Counted from the first letter of the stretch, positions 1-7,732 are shown. The stretch is 11,600 nucleotides of DNA from Gammaproteobacteria bacterium (GCA_003476445.1 DMUF01000052.1:15720-27319), one strand, 5' to 3'. Program-made: numbers and translations. Notes: generated from the sequence alone by a model not told the origin.

Positions 1-51
1 GATCGGGTCAACCCACTGGCGGTCAATGTAAAACTTGAGATGATCGGTCAT
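1..51 (-). CDS. Aldehyde dehydrogenase, N-terminal fragment (runs off left edge)
   Basis: The reverse strand from 51 downward reads ATG then MTDHLKFYIDRQWVDPI, 17 codons that continue out of the window. The pattern 'FYI(D/N)x(Q/E)WV(D/x)P' is the usual opening of NAD(P)+-dependent aldehyde dehydrogenases, which oxidise aldehydes to carboxylic acids. An excellent ribosome binding site, AGGAGGTT on the reverse strand (68-61), lies 9 nt before the ATG and fixes the start. The gene is divergent from the trkH gene, with 181 bp between the two start codons. The catalytic Cys and Glu and the Rossmann motif lie outside the window, so the family call rests on the N-terminus alone. An aldehyde dehydrogenase would fit the oxidative catabolic genes further right (P450, crotonase), but that link is inference. 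Confidence 0.6.
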   Translation of the reverse strand, partial: MTDHLKFYIDRQWVDPI

Positions 52-232
52 GACGTTCGCAACCTCCTGCGTATCGGATGGGTGTGGAAGAAAGGGCGCC
101 AAGAATCGCATATCCGGGGTAGGTAAGCAGCATGCGATGCGACCTCACTATCCTTCTACGCGCCCATGCCCGGTCCTCACGCATCCCGCGAAGGGTGTAA
201 ACTGGCGACTTTGAGTCCTCAGGAATCCGGGC

Positions 233-1675
233 GTGAAACGCGGCCTTCTCGGTCTGGTGGTGGGGGCAGTGCTCTTGGCAATGGCTGCCCTGATGCTGAT
301 ACCCGCCGCAGTCGGTCTGGCGAGCCCGACCCACGACTGGCAGCCGTTCGCCGCCGCCGCGGTGCTGACCGCGCTCATAGCGATCGCGCTGCTGCTGAGC
401 TGTCGCGGCGCATCACTGCAAATCCAGCCACGGCAAGCATTCCTGATCACCGTCATCGTGTGGTTCTGTGGAACGGCGGCGTGCACCCTGCCGATCGTGT
501 TGCACGAAGACGTATCGCTGACCGACGCGTTCTTCGAGTCCATGTCGGGTCTGACCACCACGGGTGCGACAGTATTCACCGGGCTGGAACACAAGACACC
601 GGCTTTCCTGCTCTGGCGTTCCATCCTGCAGTGGATCGGCGGGCTGGGGTTTACGCTCATGGCCATTGCCGTGCTGCCACTGGTCGGGGTTGGTGGCATG
701 CGTCTGTTTCGGTCCGAGTCATCGGACTGGACGGACAAGGCGCTGCCCCACACGCGCGACGTTGCGAAGACGATCGGCATCATCTACCTCGCGCTGTCAC
801 TGCTCTGCGCGATTGCCTACCGTATGGCCGGCATGTCTACGTTCGATGCGATCAACCACGCCATGACCACCATCTCCACCGGCGGCTTTTCCACCTCGGA
901 CGCGTCCATCGCCAAGTTTGCATCGCCCGCGGTGGACTGGGTGGCCATCGTATTCATGCTCTCTGGTGCGCTGCCCTTCATGGCGTATTACATGATGCTG
1001 CGCCACGGGCCGAAATCGCTGTACCGCGATGAACAGGTCCGTGCGTTCCTCTGGATCCTTGTGGCGGTTATCGCGATCGCCCTGATCGTTCGAATGCAAC
1101 AAGGCGATGTGAGTCCTGGACTCGCGTTTACTCAAGTCACCTTCAATATCGTTTCCGTCGTCACCACAACCGGCTTCGCCAACGCGGACTACCTGCTGTG
1201 GGGGCCGTTCTTTGTCAGCCTGTTCTTCTTCCTCACCTTCATGGGCGGCTGCTCAGGTTCGACCGCGGGCGGGGTGAAGATCTTTCGCATCCAGATCGCC
1301 TTTCGCTACCTGAGCGCCCAGATTCGGCGACTCGTTCACCCCCGCGGCGTTTTTGTCGTCAAGCTCGGCGGTCGGCGGGTCGAAGATGACATCCTGGCGG
1401 CCTTCGTCGCCTTCGCGTTTGCCGCCGGCCTTACCGTGATCGGCGTGACGATGGCTCTCGCCGCAATGGGGCTGGATCTCGACACCGCGCTTTCAGCAGC
1501 CGCCACCGCTCTGATGAACGTGGGTCCCGGGGTCGGTCCGCTGATCGGTCCCGCGGGAAACTTCTCCACACTGCCGGACGGCGCAAAATGGATTCTGTCC
1601 TTTGCCATGCTGCTTGGCCGACTGGAACTTCTGACCGTGCTGGTGCTGTTCTCACCCCAGTACTGGCGCGCATGA
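233..1675 (+). CDS. trkH: TrkH-family potassium uptake protein (channel subunit)
   Basis: Integral inner-membrane K+ translocating subunit of a Trk/Ktr-type uptake system, 480 aa, the normal TrkH length. All four P-loop filter segments of the family are visible: TTTGAT (108-113), STGGFS (215-220), TTTGFA (311-316) and NVGPGVG (429-435). The segment between the third and fourth loops carries the conserved FMGGCSGSTAGGVK stretch (336-349) with the charged Lys, and the last helix carries LLGRLE with the family's conserved pore Arg (463). The start is GTG with AGGA 8 nt upstream; no longer in-frame start was found. Known biology: TrkH needs a cytoplasmic NAD-binding TrkA partner, which is not in this window. 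It is the first gene of a three-gene plus-strand run, with 25 bp to the next gene. TrkG or KtrB are alternative names; the TrkH/TrkG branch fits the length best. Confidence 0.95.
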   Translation: MKRGLLGLVVGAVLLAMAALMLIPAAVGLASPTHDWQPFAAAAVLTALIAIALLLSCRGASLQIQPRQAFLITVIVWFCGTAACTLPIVLHEDVSLTDAFFESMSGLTTTGATVFTGLEHKTPAFLLWRSILQWIGGLGFTLMAIAVLPLVGVGGMRLFRSESSDWTDKALPHTRDVAKTIGIIYLALSLLCAIAYRMAGMSTFDAINHAMTTISTGGFSTSDASIAKFASPAVDWVAIVFMLSGALPFMAYYMMLRHGPKSLYRDEQVRAFLWILVAVIAIALIVRMQQGDVSPGLAFTQVTFNIVSVVTTTGFANADYLLWGPFFVSLFFFLTFMGGCSGSTAGGVKIFRIQIAFRYLSAQIRRLVHPRGVFVVKLGGRRVEDDILAAFVAFAFAAGLTVIGVTMALAAMGLDLDTALSAAATALMNVGPGVGPLIGPAGNFSTLPDGAKWILSFAMLLGRLELLTVLVLFSPQYWRA

Positions 1676-1700
1676 TGCCAAGCGCAAGGAAAGCCTGAAC

Positions 1701-2927
1701 ATGCTGCGAACACTGCTGCTCGTGCCCTTGGTCATCGTCGCCGCGGCGACCTCCGCCTCGGTCTCAGCCGCCGATACCTACGGCGTCAAATTCAGCGCGA
1801 CCTTTCGCCCCACTCTAGGGCTGGTGGATGCCTCGATGACGGTTTCCCAGGCGGAAGGGGAGCTTGAATGGCTCGACATGAATGCGCCCGAAGGCCGAAC
1901 CTTCGAGTTCACGGGCGATGGCCGGGTGCGCCGCGATGGCAATCGCGTGCGCTGGGATGTTCCGCCTGACGGCGGACAGCTGCGCTGGCGCGTGCGCGTC
2001 GATCGATTGCGCGGGGATCGCTATGACGCGCGTATGACGACCGATTGGGCGCTGCTGCGGATCGATCATCTCTTCCCTGCTGCCCATGTTTCGACACGGG
2101 AACGCGAACGCTCCCGTTCTACGCTCGAACTTCAGGGGCCCGCGGGGTGGGCGTTCGAAACCCGGTATGGCCGCATCGAAGAAGCGGTCGCACTGCCAGG
2201 CAGCGAGCGACGTTTCGTTCGACCCACCGGATGGATGATGGCCGGCAAGCTGGGCGTGCGGCGTGACACCATTGCAGGGCGCAAGGTGGTCGTCGCCGGG
2301 CCACGCGGGGAACGCCTGCGCAGCCAGGATATCCTTGCCCTTCTGCGCTGGACGCTGCCTGAACTGGTAACGCTTCTGCCGCATTTCCCAGACCGTCTGC
2401 TCATCGTCAATGCCGGCGACCCTATGTGGCGCGGTGGGCTTTCGGGCCCCGGTTCACTCTATCTGCATTCCGCGCGTCCACTGATCAGCGCCGACGGTTC
2501 CAGCACGCCGGTGCATGAGCTCGTGCACGTCGGCACATCGAGCGAGGCCAATCCGGGGAACGACTGGATCGTGGAAGGGCTCGCCGAGTTCTACAGCATC
2601 GAACTCTTGCGACGATCCGGCACCGTCGGTGCATGGCGGGCGCGTCGGACCTTCGCCAGCTTCGAAGCACGCGCGCGCCGTGGCAAGGGCGAACTCCGAT
2701 CGCCTTCGAGCGGCGCGCACACCGCGCGGGCTGTTACGGTCTTCCACGACCTCGATCGGGAGCTGCGCCGGGCCAAGGTGCCGCACGGGTTGGATGCGGT
2801 CGCCACACCGCTGCTGGATGGGCCGCCACTTTCGAAAGCGGCGCTGGAGGAACGCGTCACCAAACTCCTTGGGCGACCCTCCGCCGTGCTTGAGAATGCG
2901 TATGCGCGGTATCTGAAAACACGCTGA
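1701..2927 (+). CDS. Secreted M61-like zinc metallopeptidase (gluzincin)
   Basis: 408 aa with a clear Sec signal peptide: MLRT followed by a hydrophobic core and a VSA|A cleavage site near residue 23, so the protein is probably periplasmic or exported. Residues 272-276 are HELVH, a complete HEXXH zinc site. Sixteen residues on comes WIVEGLAEFY (289-298), whose Glu292 is the expected third zinc ligand. The N-terminal 200 residues look beta-rich, as in M61 proteins, and the 'GGLSGPGSLYLHS' stretch before the zinc site also resembles M61-type sequences. The HEXXH-to-Glu gap is 15 residues, against 18 in the M1 family. The likely role is an aminopeptidase or other peptidase; the substrate is unknown. 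AAGGAAAG lies 8 nt before the ATG, 25 bp after trkH and 20 bp before the flavoprotein gene, so the gene is probably co-transcribed. The C-terminus after about 330 is Arg/Ala-rich and not recognised. Confidence 0.75.
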   Translation: MLRTLLLVPLVIVAAATSASVSAADTYGVKFSATFRPTLGLVDASMTVSQAEGELEWLDMNAPEGRTFEFTGDGRVRRDGNRVRWDVPPDGGQLRWRVRVDRLRGDRYDARMTTDWALLRIDHLFPAAHVSTRERERSRSTLELQGPAGWAFETRYGRIEEAVALPGSERRFVRPTGWMMAGKLGVRRDTIAGRKVVVAGPRGERLRSQDILALLRWTLPELVTLLPHFPDRLLIVNAGDPMWRGGLSGPGSLYLHSARPLISADGSSTPVHELVHVGTSSEANPGNDWIVEGLAEFYSIELLRRSGTVGAWRARRTFASFEARARRGKGELRSPSSGAHTARAVTVFHDLDRELRRAKVPHGLDAVATPLLDGPPLSKAALEERVTKLLGRPSAVLENAYARYLKTR

Positions 2928-2947
2928 ACCAGGGGGGGAGCGGAGCC

Positions 2948-4360
2948 ATGGAAAGAGATTACGATGTGATCATCGTGGGCGGCGGCGGCGCCGGCATGTC
3001 CGCCGCAATCACGGCGGCTGACGCACACGCGCGCGTGCTCCTGGTGGATGCCGACAAAAAGCTGGGTGGCTCCACCGCACTTTCCGGCGGCGTCTACTAT
3101 GCCGCCGGCACCGCGCAGCAAAGGGCTCGCGGGTATCTGAACGACTCGGCTGACGCGCTCTTCGAGTACTACATGACGCTCAATCAATACCGGGTCGAGG
3201 CCTCGCTTGCGCGCCGACTCTGTGATGGCGCCGCTGACGGTCTCGCCTGGCTTACCGACCTGGGCGTGGAATTCCGTCCTGAGGATCTATATGCCTCCGG
3301 GGTCGAGAGCGTCCCCCGCGGCCATGCTGCGCTTGGTAATGGCGCGGCCATTGCGGCAGCGCTCGAGCGCGAGGTGAGCCGGCGCGCCATTGACGTGGCG
3401 CTCAACACGCGTGTGTCTGGACTTGTCACCGCAGCCGATGGTCGGGTTTGCGGCATCCGCAGCGGCGAGACCACGGTAACGGCTGGTGCGGTGGTGGTCA
3501 CCACCGGCGGCTTTGGCGCCAATCCCTACCTGCTGCATCAGCATTACCCGGACGCCGCGGCTACCGGCGACTGGGCCTGGTACATCGGCAGCAGTCACTG
3601 CCAGGGGGACGGGCTTTCGCTCGGCGCAGCGGTTGGCGCCGATATCGTGGGACATAACCGCGGGCTTCTGCTCACCACACCCAATTTCCATCGGCAGCTC
3701 GAGGTCTTCGTGCCCGGGTGGCTCGTGTATGTGAATCGCGAGGGTCGTCGCTTCGTGAAGGAGACCGCAGAGTACGCGGTTATGTCCGGCGTGGTGCAGG
3801 CGCAAACGGGCGGTTCCTGTTTCGCGCTGTTCGATGATGCTGCAAAGCACGCTGCCCGCCCGATGGCAAAGTACGCCGACGCATTTGCCGCAGGCGTGTT
3901 ACCGCTCAACTGGGTCACCTCTGAGCTCGAGGCGCAGGAACGCACCGGCAAGGTGATCCGCGCCGACACACTTGATGCATTGGCAGTCCGCTGCGGTATT
4001 CGTCCGGGCGCGCTGGAAGCAACGGTTGCGCGCTACAACGCAGACTGTGAAGCCGGCCAGGACTCCATGTTTTTCAAGGCGGCCGAGGATCTGAAGCCTG
4101 TCCTTACGCCACCGTTTTACGCGGTCGAGGTCCGTGCAGCGATCATCTGCCTCACCTCCACAGGGCTGCGTATCGACCGCGACGCTCAGGTGCTCGATCC
4201 GCGAGACCACCCGATACGCGGGCTCTTTGCGGGTGGTGAAACCGCCGGTGGAGTGCTGGGCGAACGCTACGTTGGCGGCGGTAACTCGATCGCGAACGCG
4301 ATCGTCTTCGGACGTATCGCGGGTACGAGCGCCGCCGCAGAGTCACGGCGCAACGACTGA
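2948..4360 (+). CDS. FAD-dependent oxidoreductase, 3-ketosteroid dehydrogenase / fumarate reductase superfamily
   Basis: 470 aa cytoplasmic flavoprotein of the FAD_binding_2 superfamily. The N-terminus has the dinucleotide fold VIIVGGGGAGMSAA (7-20) with Asp34 as the likely ribose-binding acid, followed by GGSTALSGG (40-48), typical of this family. The C-terminus has the second FAD motif GLFAGGETAGG (425-435) and then GERYVGGGNS (438-447). In 3-ketosteroid delta1-dehydrogenases a Tyr-x3-Gly pair here is catalytic; Tyr441 and Gly445 match that spacing, whereas fumarate reductases have Arg. There is no signal peptide, heme-c domain or FMN domain, so it is not a classic periplasmic fumarate reductase. 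It is shorter than typical steroid dehydrogenases (about 510-560 aa). Family: certain. Substrate (steroid, other cyclic ketone, or enoate): uncertain. A GGGGGG-rich ribosome site precedes the ATG; the gene is last in the trkH operon. Confidence 0.9.
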   Translation: MERDYDVIIVGGGGAGMSAAITAADAHARVLLVDADKKLGGSTALSGGVYYAAGTAQQRARGYLNDSADALFEYYMTLNQYRVEASLARRLCDGAADGLAWLTDLGVEFRPEDLYASGVESVPRGHAALGNGAAIAAALEREVSRRAIDVALNTRVSGLVTAADGRVCGIRSGETTVTAGAVVVTTGGFGANPYLLHQHYPDAAATGDWAWYIGSSHCQGDGLSLGAAVGADIVGHNRGLLLTTPNFHRQLEVFVPGWLVYVNREGRRFVKETAEYAVMSGVVQAQTGGSCFALFDDAAKHAARPMAKYADAFAAGVLPLNWVTSELEAQERTGKVIRADTLDALAVRCGIRPGALEATVARYNADCEAGQDSMFFKAAEDLKPVLTPPFYAVEVRAAIICLTSTGLRIDRDAQVLDPRDHPIRGLFAGGETAGGVLGERYVGGGNSIANAIVFGRIAGTSAAAESRRND

Positions 4361-4426
4361 GGCGCTATCCAGCAGGCGGCGCCCGGAACGCTTCATCCAA
4401 CAGGCGCACCCAAGCAGCGCGACGAT

Positions 4427-5005
4427 TTATCGCGCGGCAGAAGCCGGCGTCGTGGCTGCTCCGCAACGGGGAAAATCCTCGAGCATGCGGACCACCGCTC
4501 GCTCGAGATCTTCCTCGTCGAAACCAAGTCCCGTCGTTACGCGATCCGAGGCAACGGCTTCCCAGACCAGCTGTCGCCGCGCGGTATCGACCACATCGAG
4601 ATGCAGGGTTCCGAGCGTGTACTGCCGCACCCGCGGATCGCGATAGCCCGACCAGTAGCCGAACGGCTGACCCCAGTACCCGTAATGAAAGCCCCATTCG
4701 TCATCGGCTACCGATTCGATGCGCTCCCGGGTCTCCACGAAGAAGTTGATCTCGAGATCAGCGTCCGCCGCCACCGGCTTGCAGCCGCGGGCGGTGAGCT
4801 CGCGTTCCGCCAGCGCACGCAGCCGCTGACTCAGCACCGTGCCCTCTCCGGACGAGCGATCTGTGTGCAGCGGTGTATGAAACATGAAGGTGGCGAACCG
4901 ACTGAAAGCCGCGCCGGGATCTCGCACCACATCGACCTGCGGCGTCACCGCACAGGCGCCAAGAACCAGCACCAGAAGCGACACAAGACTGCGGACGCTA
5001 GACAC
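4427..5005 (-). CDS. DUF4136-type lipoprotein
   Basis: A lipoprotein of about 192 aa. From the GTG at 5005 the protein begins with Arg5, a Leu/Val-rich core and the lipobox LGAC, placing the acylated Cys at residue 18, an ideal lipoprotein signal length. The body matches the DUF4136 pattern: an 'FxxFATF' strand after the signal (36-41), 'DADLEINFFV' (81-90), a Gly/Tyr-rich loop GFHYGYWGQPFGYWSGY (105-121), and the closing 'GTLHLDVVDTARRQLVWEA' region (132-150). The family's function is unknown; members are membrane-anchored envelope proteins. The start is ambiguous: an in-frame ATG at 5074 has a better ribosome site (GAGGGA about 8 nt upstream) but would give an improbable 28-residue polar n-region, so I prefer 5005. 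It converges with the flavoprotein gene, 66 bp apart, and is the last of three minus-strand genes, though 280 bp separate it from the crotonase gene. Confidence 0.8.
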   Translation of the reverse strand: MSSVRSLVSLLVLVLGACAVTPQVDVVRDPGAAFSRFATFMFHTPLHTDRSSGEGTVLSQRLRALAERELTARGCKPVAADADLEINFFVETRERIESVADDEWGFHYGYWGQPFGYWSGYRDPRVRQYTLGTLHLDVVDTARRQLVWEAVASDRVTTGLGFDEEDLERAVVRMLEDFPRCGAATTPASAAR

Positions 5006-5257
5006 CCCATGCTCTGATGCGGCCAGCCGACCGCGGTCTGACACGGATGAGGGACGAATCCTACAGTGCGCCATCTCTGCTTCCCTCGTCCGTTCGGAAT
5101 GAGGGCAGCATGAGGTCGACCCGGCAATCTCACCATCCGGACACATCCAGGATCAGGTAGGTGGACGCACAGCTAATCGGGGAACGCCCCTGACCGAGGT
5201 TCTACGGGGGCGCAGGCTTCGTTAGCGAGCGCCGAGCGGCGCGTCACACGCCCGGCG

Positions 5258-5270
5258 ACTCGTCACGAGT
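5258..5270. repeat. 13-bp palindrome in a gap with three small inverted repeats
   Basis: ACTCGT-C-ACGAGT is a perfect 6-1-6 palindrome just after the crotonase stop codon. Two other short inverted repeats lie in the same 5006-5285 gap: GCGCC-GAGC-GGCGC (5229-5242) and GGGG-AACG-CCCC (5179-5190). None is followed by a T-run on either strand, so they are not classical Rho-independent terminators. They could form RNA hairpins at the crotonase mRNA 3' end, or be operators for the lipoprotein gene. Otherwise this gap shows no convincing gene; its reading frames are short and lack family motifs. Confidence 0.35.
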
Positions 5271-5285
5271 AGCAGAGGGAACTAT

Positions 5286-6068
5286 TCAATGACCCGTGAA
5301 TCGGGCCGCCCGTCGTTCGAGGAACGCGGCCACACCCTCCTGATGATCGGCACTGGCAAAGCACTCAGCGAGCGCACGCGTGTGCCGCTGCATGTGTGCA
5401 TCTACCTCGGCCGCAAGGCCTTCATAGACCAGCGTCTTGATTCGCGCGTGCGAGAATGGCGAGCCCTTCTGAATTTCTCGCGCGAGCGCATACGCGCTCT
5501 CGAGCAGAGTCTCGGGCTCCACAAGTTCATCCACGTAGCCGATAGCGAGCGCTGCCTCTGCCGAGAGAGGAGCGCCGGTATAGAGCAATCGCAGCGCACG
5601 CGCGGGACCGATCAGGCGCGGCAGCAGCCAGCTGCCCGCTCCCGTGTCCGGCACCAGTCCCCGGTGAGCGAAATTCCAGGCAAATCGCGCGTTGCGCGTC
5701 GCGATGCGAATATCGCACTGCGACGTGAATTCAGCGCCCATGCCATAGGCCGGGCCGTCGATGGCGCAGATGACAGGACGTGGACATTCGATGATCGGCC
5801 ACCAGCGTCCACGTTCGCTGGCCGTACCGCGCAATCCGCGCTGACCACCGGGAATGCTAGCCAGATCGGAGAGGTCAGTACCGGCACAGAACGCACCGGG
5901 AACGCCGGTCAAAACAATCACACGCACATCGGGATCTTCGCCGGCCCGCTTCAGCGTCTCAATGAAATCGCCGAGCATCGCAAAGCTCATCGCATTGCGC
6001 TTTTCCGGGCGGTCGATCGTGACCGTGCCAATACCGTCGCTGACGCTGAAACGAATGTACGCCGACAT
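5286..6068 (-). CDS. Enoyl-CoA hydratase/isomerase (crotonase) family protein
   Basis: 260 aa, the standard length for a soluble crotonase-fold enzyme acting on acyl-CoA thioesters in beta-oxidation-like pathways. Visible are IDRPEKRNAM (18-27), the first oxyanion-hole loop GAFCAGTDL (58-66), the second oxyanion loop GPAYGMGAE (105-113), and the downstream HRGLVPDTGAG (135-145). Glu113 matches the first catalytic Glu of enoyl-CoA hydratase. The second Glu (20 residues on) is replaced by Phe133, while Asp141 stands in the VPD motif, as in isomerase-type members such as PaaG relatives. A delta-isomerase or other non-hydratase activity is therefore at least as likely as hydratase. The start is ATG with GGAG 8 nt upstream. 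It lies 159 bp downstream of the MFS gene on the same strand. Family certain, reaction uncertain. Confidence 0.93.
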   Translation of the reverse strand: MSAYIRFSVSDGIGTVTIDRPEKRNAMSFAMLGDFIETLKRAGEDPDVRVIVLTGVPGAFCAGTDLSDLASIPGGQRGLRGTASERGRWWPIIECPRPVICAIDGPAYGMGAEFTSQCDIRIATRNARFAWNFAHRGLVPDTGAGSWLLPRLIGPARALRLLYTGAPLSAEAALAIGYVDELVEPETLLESAYALAREIQKGSPFSHARIKTLVYEGLAAEVDAHMQRHTRALAECFASADHQEGVAAFLERRAARFTGH

Positions 6069-6227
6069 CGCTGTTGCTCCGGAAGTAAGGTGCTTCTCGA
6101 TTACCAGTTCAGGATGGTCTGCTGCGCAGCACGCGGACGATCGCAGTCGAGCCGCTTGCGCACGGCGCCCACAGGTTGCTGAACGCCTCTATTGTGCGCG
6201 TCCGTCGTTGCCGCCAGCAATCAACGC

Positions 6228-7472
6228 TCAGCGTGCGGCAGGGTCCGCGCGGGACGGCAGCACACCCCCGCGTCGCACGTGCCACAACTGGGTTCGGCTT
6301 ACGATGAGCAGCATCACGATCGCCATGCCGACTACCGGCACCAGAACGGCCGCCCGCACACCGAATGCATCCACGCAGGCACCCTGGAGCAGCGCGCCAA
6401 TCGGCATACCGCCCATCATGCCGAGGGAGTACACCGACAGCACACGGGCGCGGTGAGAATCGGGCGATGCTTCCTGCACGATGGAGCGCGACATGGTCAT
6501 GCTGACGCCGCCACAGAGCCCCCAGATATAGACCACCGCATAGAACGCCCACACCGGCAGCTCGAGGCAGAGCAGTGACAGGACGGTCAGACTGATACTG
6601 CTGCCAATGACCATGGCGCGACCCGGTCGCATGAGACCCCCGCGCCGCATGAGCACGAAGATGGTGGTACAGGTGCCGAGCATGTTGGACGCGAACACGA
6701 GTGCGATACCGCCCGCGCTGCCACCGTACAGATCACGCACCATGAAGGGCAGGATCACCATGTACGCGCCAGCAAAGAAGACGCCAATCGCAAAGGTGAT
6801 GAGTATCGCCGGGCGAATCGCGGGTGAGCGCCAGACGAGCCCAATTCCTTCCGCAATATCCTTGAGCGCTGAGCCGCGCGGATGAGCCGCAACGGACGTT
6901 TGCACCGGAATACGGGTGGTCGCTGCTACCGCAAGTAGCATGAGCAGGGACTGCGCCAGCATGAGCGGCGCCGGGCCTGTGGTTTCGGCGAGGGAGCCAA
7001 TGCCGAAACCAATGATCTGCACACCGAACTGCACGCCAATGGTGAGCGTCACAACACGCTGGATATCGCGTCCGGCAACACGATTCAGGAGCGCGTCGCG
7101 CGCGGGCTGCGCGAAAGCCGCGAAGCAGCCGCCAATCAGGGCCCATACCACCAGCAGCCCGTACACAAGCAGATCAGCCTGCACGAGCACGGCCATCAAT
7201 AACGGCGGCACCGCCATCGCCGTCTGCAGCCCGATCAAAAGTCGTCGCTGATCGACCCGATCCCCGAGCAGCCCGCCCCAGAGGATGAGCAGCACCATGG
7301 GCAACTGCCCGGCCGTCTGCAGCAGACCAAGCTCGGACGCCGACCCTTCCAAGTAGACTGCGACAAGCCAAGGCTGCAGCACCATCTGGATGCCGCCGGG
7401 TACGAGGAAGAACGCGGTACTGCCGATATACCACGCAAGCCCTGGATTCACCGCGAGCCCAGATCGGGTCAT
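6228..7472 (-). CDS. MFS transporter (drug/metabolite exporter type)
   Basis: 414 aa, the usual length of a 12-helix major facilitator in the inner membrane. MFS motif A, the GGLLGDRVDQRRLL stretch (66-79), sits between helices 2 and 3, and the sequence alternates hydrophobic helices and short charged loops. The central loop around residues 195-215 separates the two six-helix halves. Overall it resembles the EntS/MFS_3 exporter branch, so proton-driven export of a small, perhaps hydrophobic, compound is most likely; the substrate cannot be read from sequence. The ATG at 7472 has no strong ribosome binding site (CCCCTGCGTCGCC precedes it), so initiation may be weak or leader-dependent. A striking inverted repeat lies 21-51 bp upstream. 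It is divergent from the P450 gene across 316 bp, which suggests coordinated control. A stop at 6228 leaves a polar Arg-rich tail. Confidence 0.94.
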   Translation of the reverse strand: MTRSGLAVNPGLAWYIGSTAFFLVPGGIQMVLQPWLVAVYLEGSASELGLLQTAGQLPMVLLILWGGLLGDRVDQRRLLIGLQTAMAVPPLLMAVLVQADLLVYGLLVVWALIGGCFAAFAQPARDALLNRVAGRDIQRVVTLTIGVQFGVQIIGFGIGSLAETTGPAPLMLAQSLLMLLAVAATTRIPVQTSVAAHPRGSALKDIAEGIGLVWRSPAIRPAILITFAIGVFFAGAYMVILPFMVRDLYGGSAGGIALVFASNMLGTCTTIFVLMRRGGLMRPGRAMVIGSSISLTVLSLLCLELPVWAFYAVVYIWGLCGGVSMTMSRSIVQEASPDSHRARVLSVYSLGMMGGMPIGALLQGACVDAFGVRAAVLVPVVGMAIVMLLIVSRTQLWHVRRGGVLPSRADPAAR

Positions 7473-7492
7473 GGCGACGCAGGGGCCGCAGA

Positions 7493-7523
7493 GCGTGCGC
7501 GGCCAGCCTGGAAACGCGCACGC
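7493..7523. promoter_or_regulatory. Inverted repeat in the leader of the MFS gene, candidate operator or leader hairpin
   Basis: GCGTGCGCG (7493-7501) and CGCGCACGC (7515-7523) are perfect 9-bp inverted copies separated by 13 bases. The spacer itself contains a second small dyad, CCAG-C-CTGG (7503-7511). The element lies 21-51 bp upstream of the MFS start codon on the minus strand, where a repressor would block transcription or an RNA hairpin could occlude translation. The weak ribosome site of that gene makes leader control plausible. The same word recurs at 7745-7755 near the P450 start. The rest of 7473-7788 shows no convincing gene: its forward frame 7559-7792 encodes a low-complexity Arg/Pro-rich peptide with no family features. 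Confidence 0.4.
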
Positions 7524-7732
7524 GTCACAGCAGGCTTTCGCCTCTCGATGATGACGCTATGCTGAACCCTGAACGCCGCCCGCAACCCGCCCGCACGCAA
7601 CAACCGAACCCCCAAACCCGAATCAAGCGGAAAAGAGTACCACGTCGCAGCGCACGGACCGCAGCTGAAACACCCCTTCACCACGCTCTGGTGCGGGTAC
7701 CCCCATACGCAGGATCTGCATCAGACGACACC

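Noticed and set aside
130..140. Short palindrome GCAT-GCG-ATGC upstream of trkH
   Set aside because: Four-base arms and no repeat elsewhere in the gap; not distinguishable from chance.
23..334. Reverse frame across the left intergenic region
   Set aside because: It overlaps the aldehyde dehydrogenase start and ribosome site in another frame and enters trkH; the peptide has no recognisable features.
166..1032. Long forward frame (288 codons) overlapping trkH
   Set aside because: His/Arg-rich out-of-frame shadow of the TrkH coding sequence, which carries all filter motifs.
4417..4435. Hairpin GCGCGA-N7-TCGCGC between the convergent flavoprotein and lipoprotein genes
   Set aside because: It includes the lipoprotein stop codon and has no T-run on either strand, so I cannot support it as a terminator.
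6120..6131. 12-bp perfect palindrome TGCTGCGCAGCA upstream of the crotonase gene
   Set aside because: Centre-symmetric GC-rich words like this arise easily at this base composition. It has no loop for a hairpin and no second copy was seen.
5289..6182. Forward frame (297 codons) opposite the crotonase gene
   Set aside because: Polar, motif-free translation antisense to a canonical crotonase.
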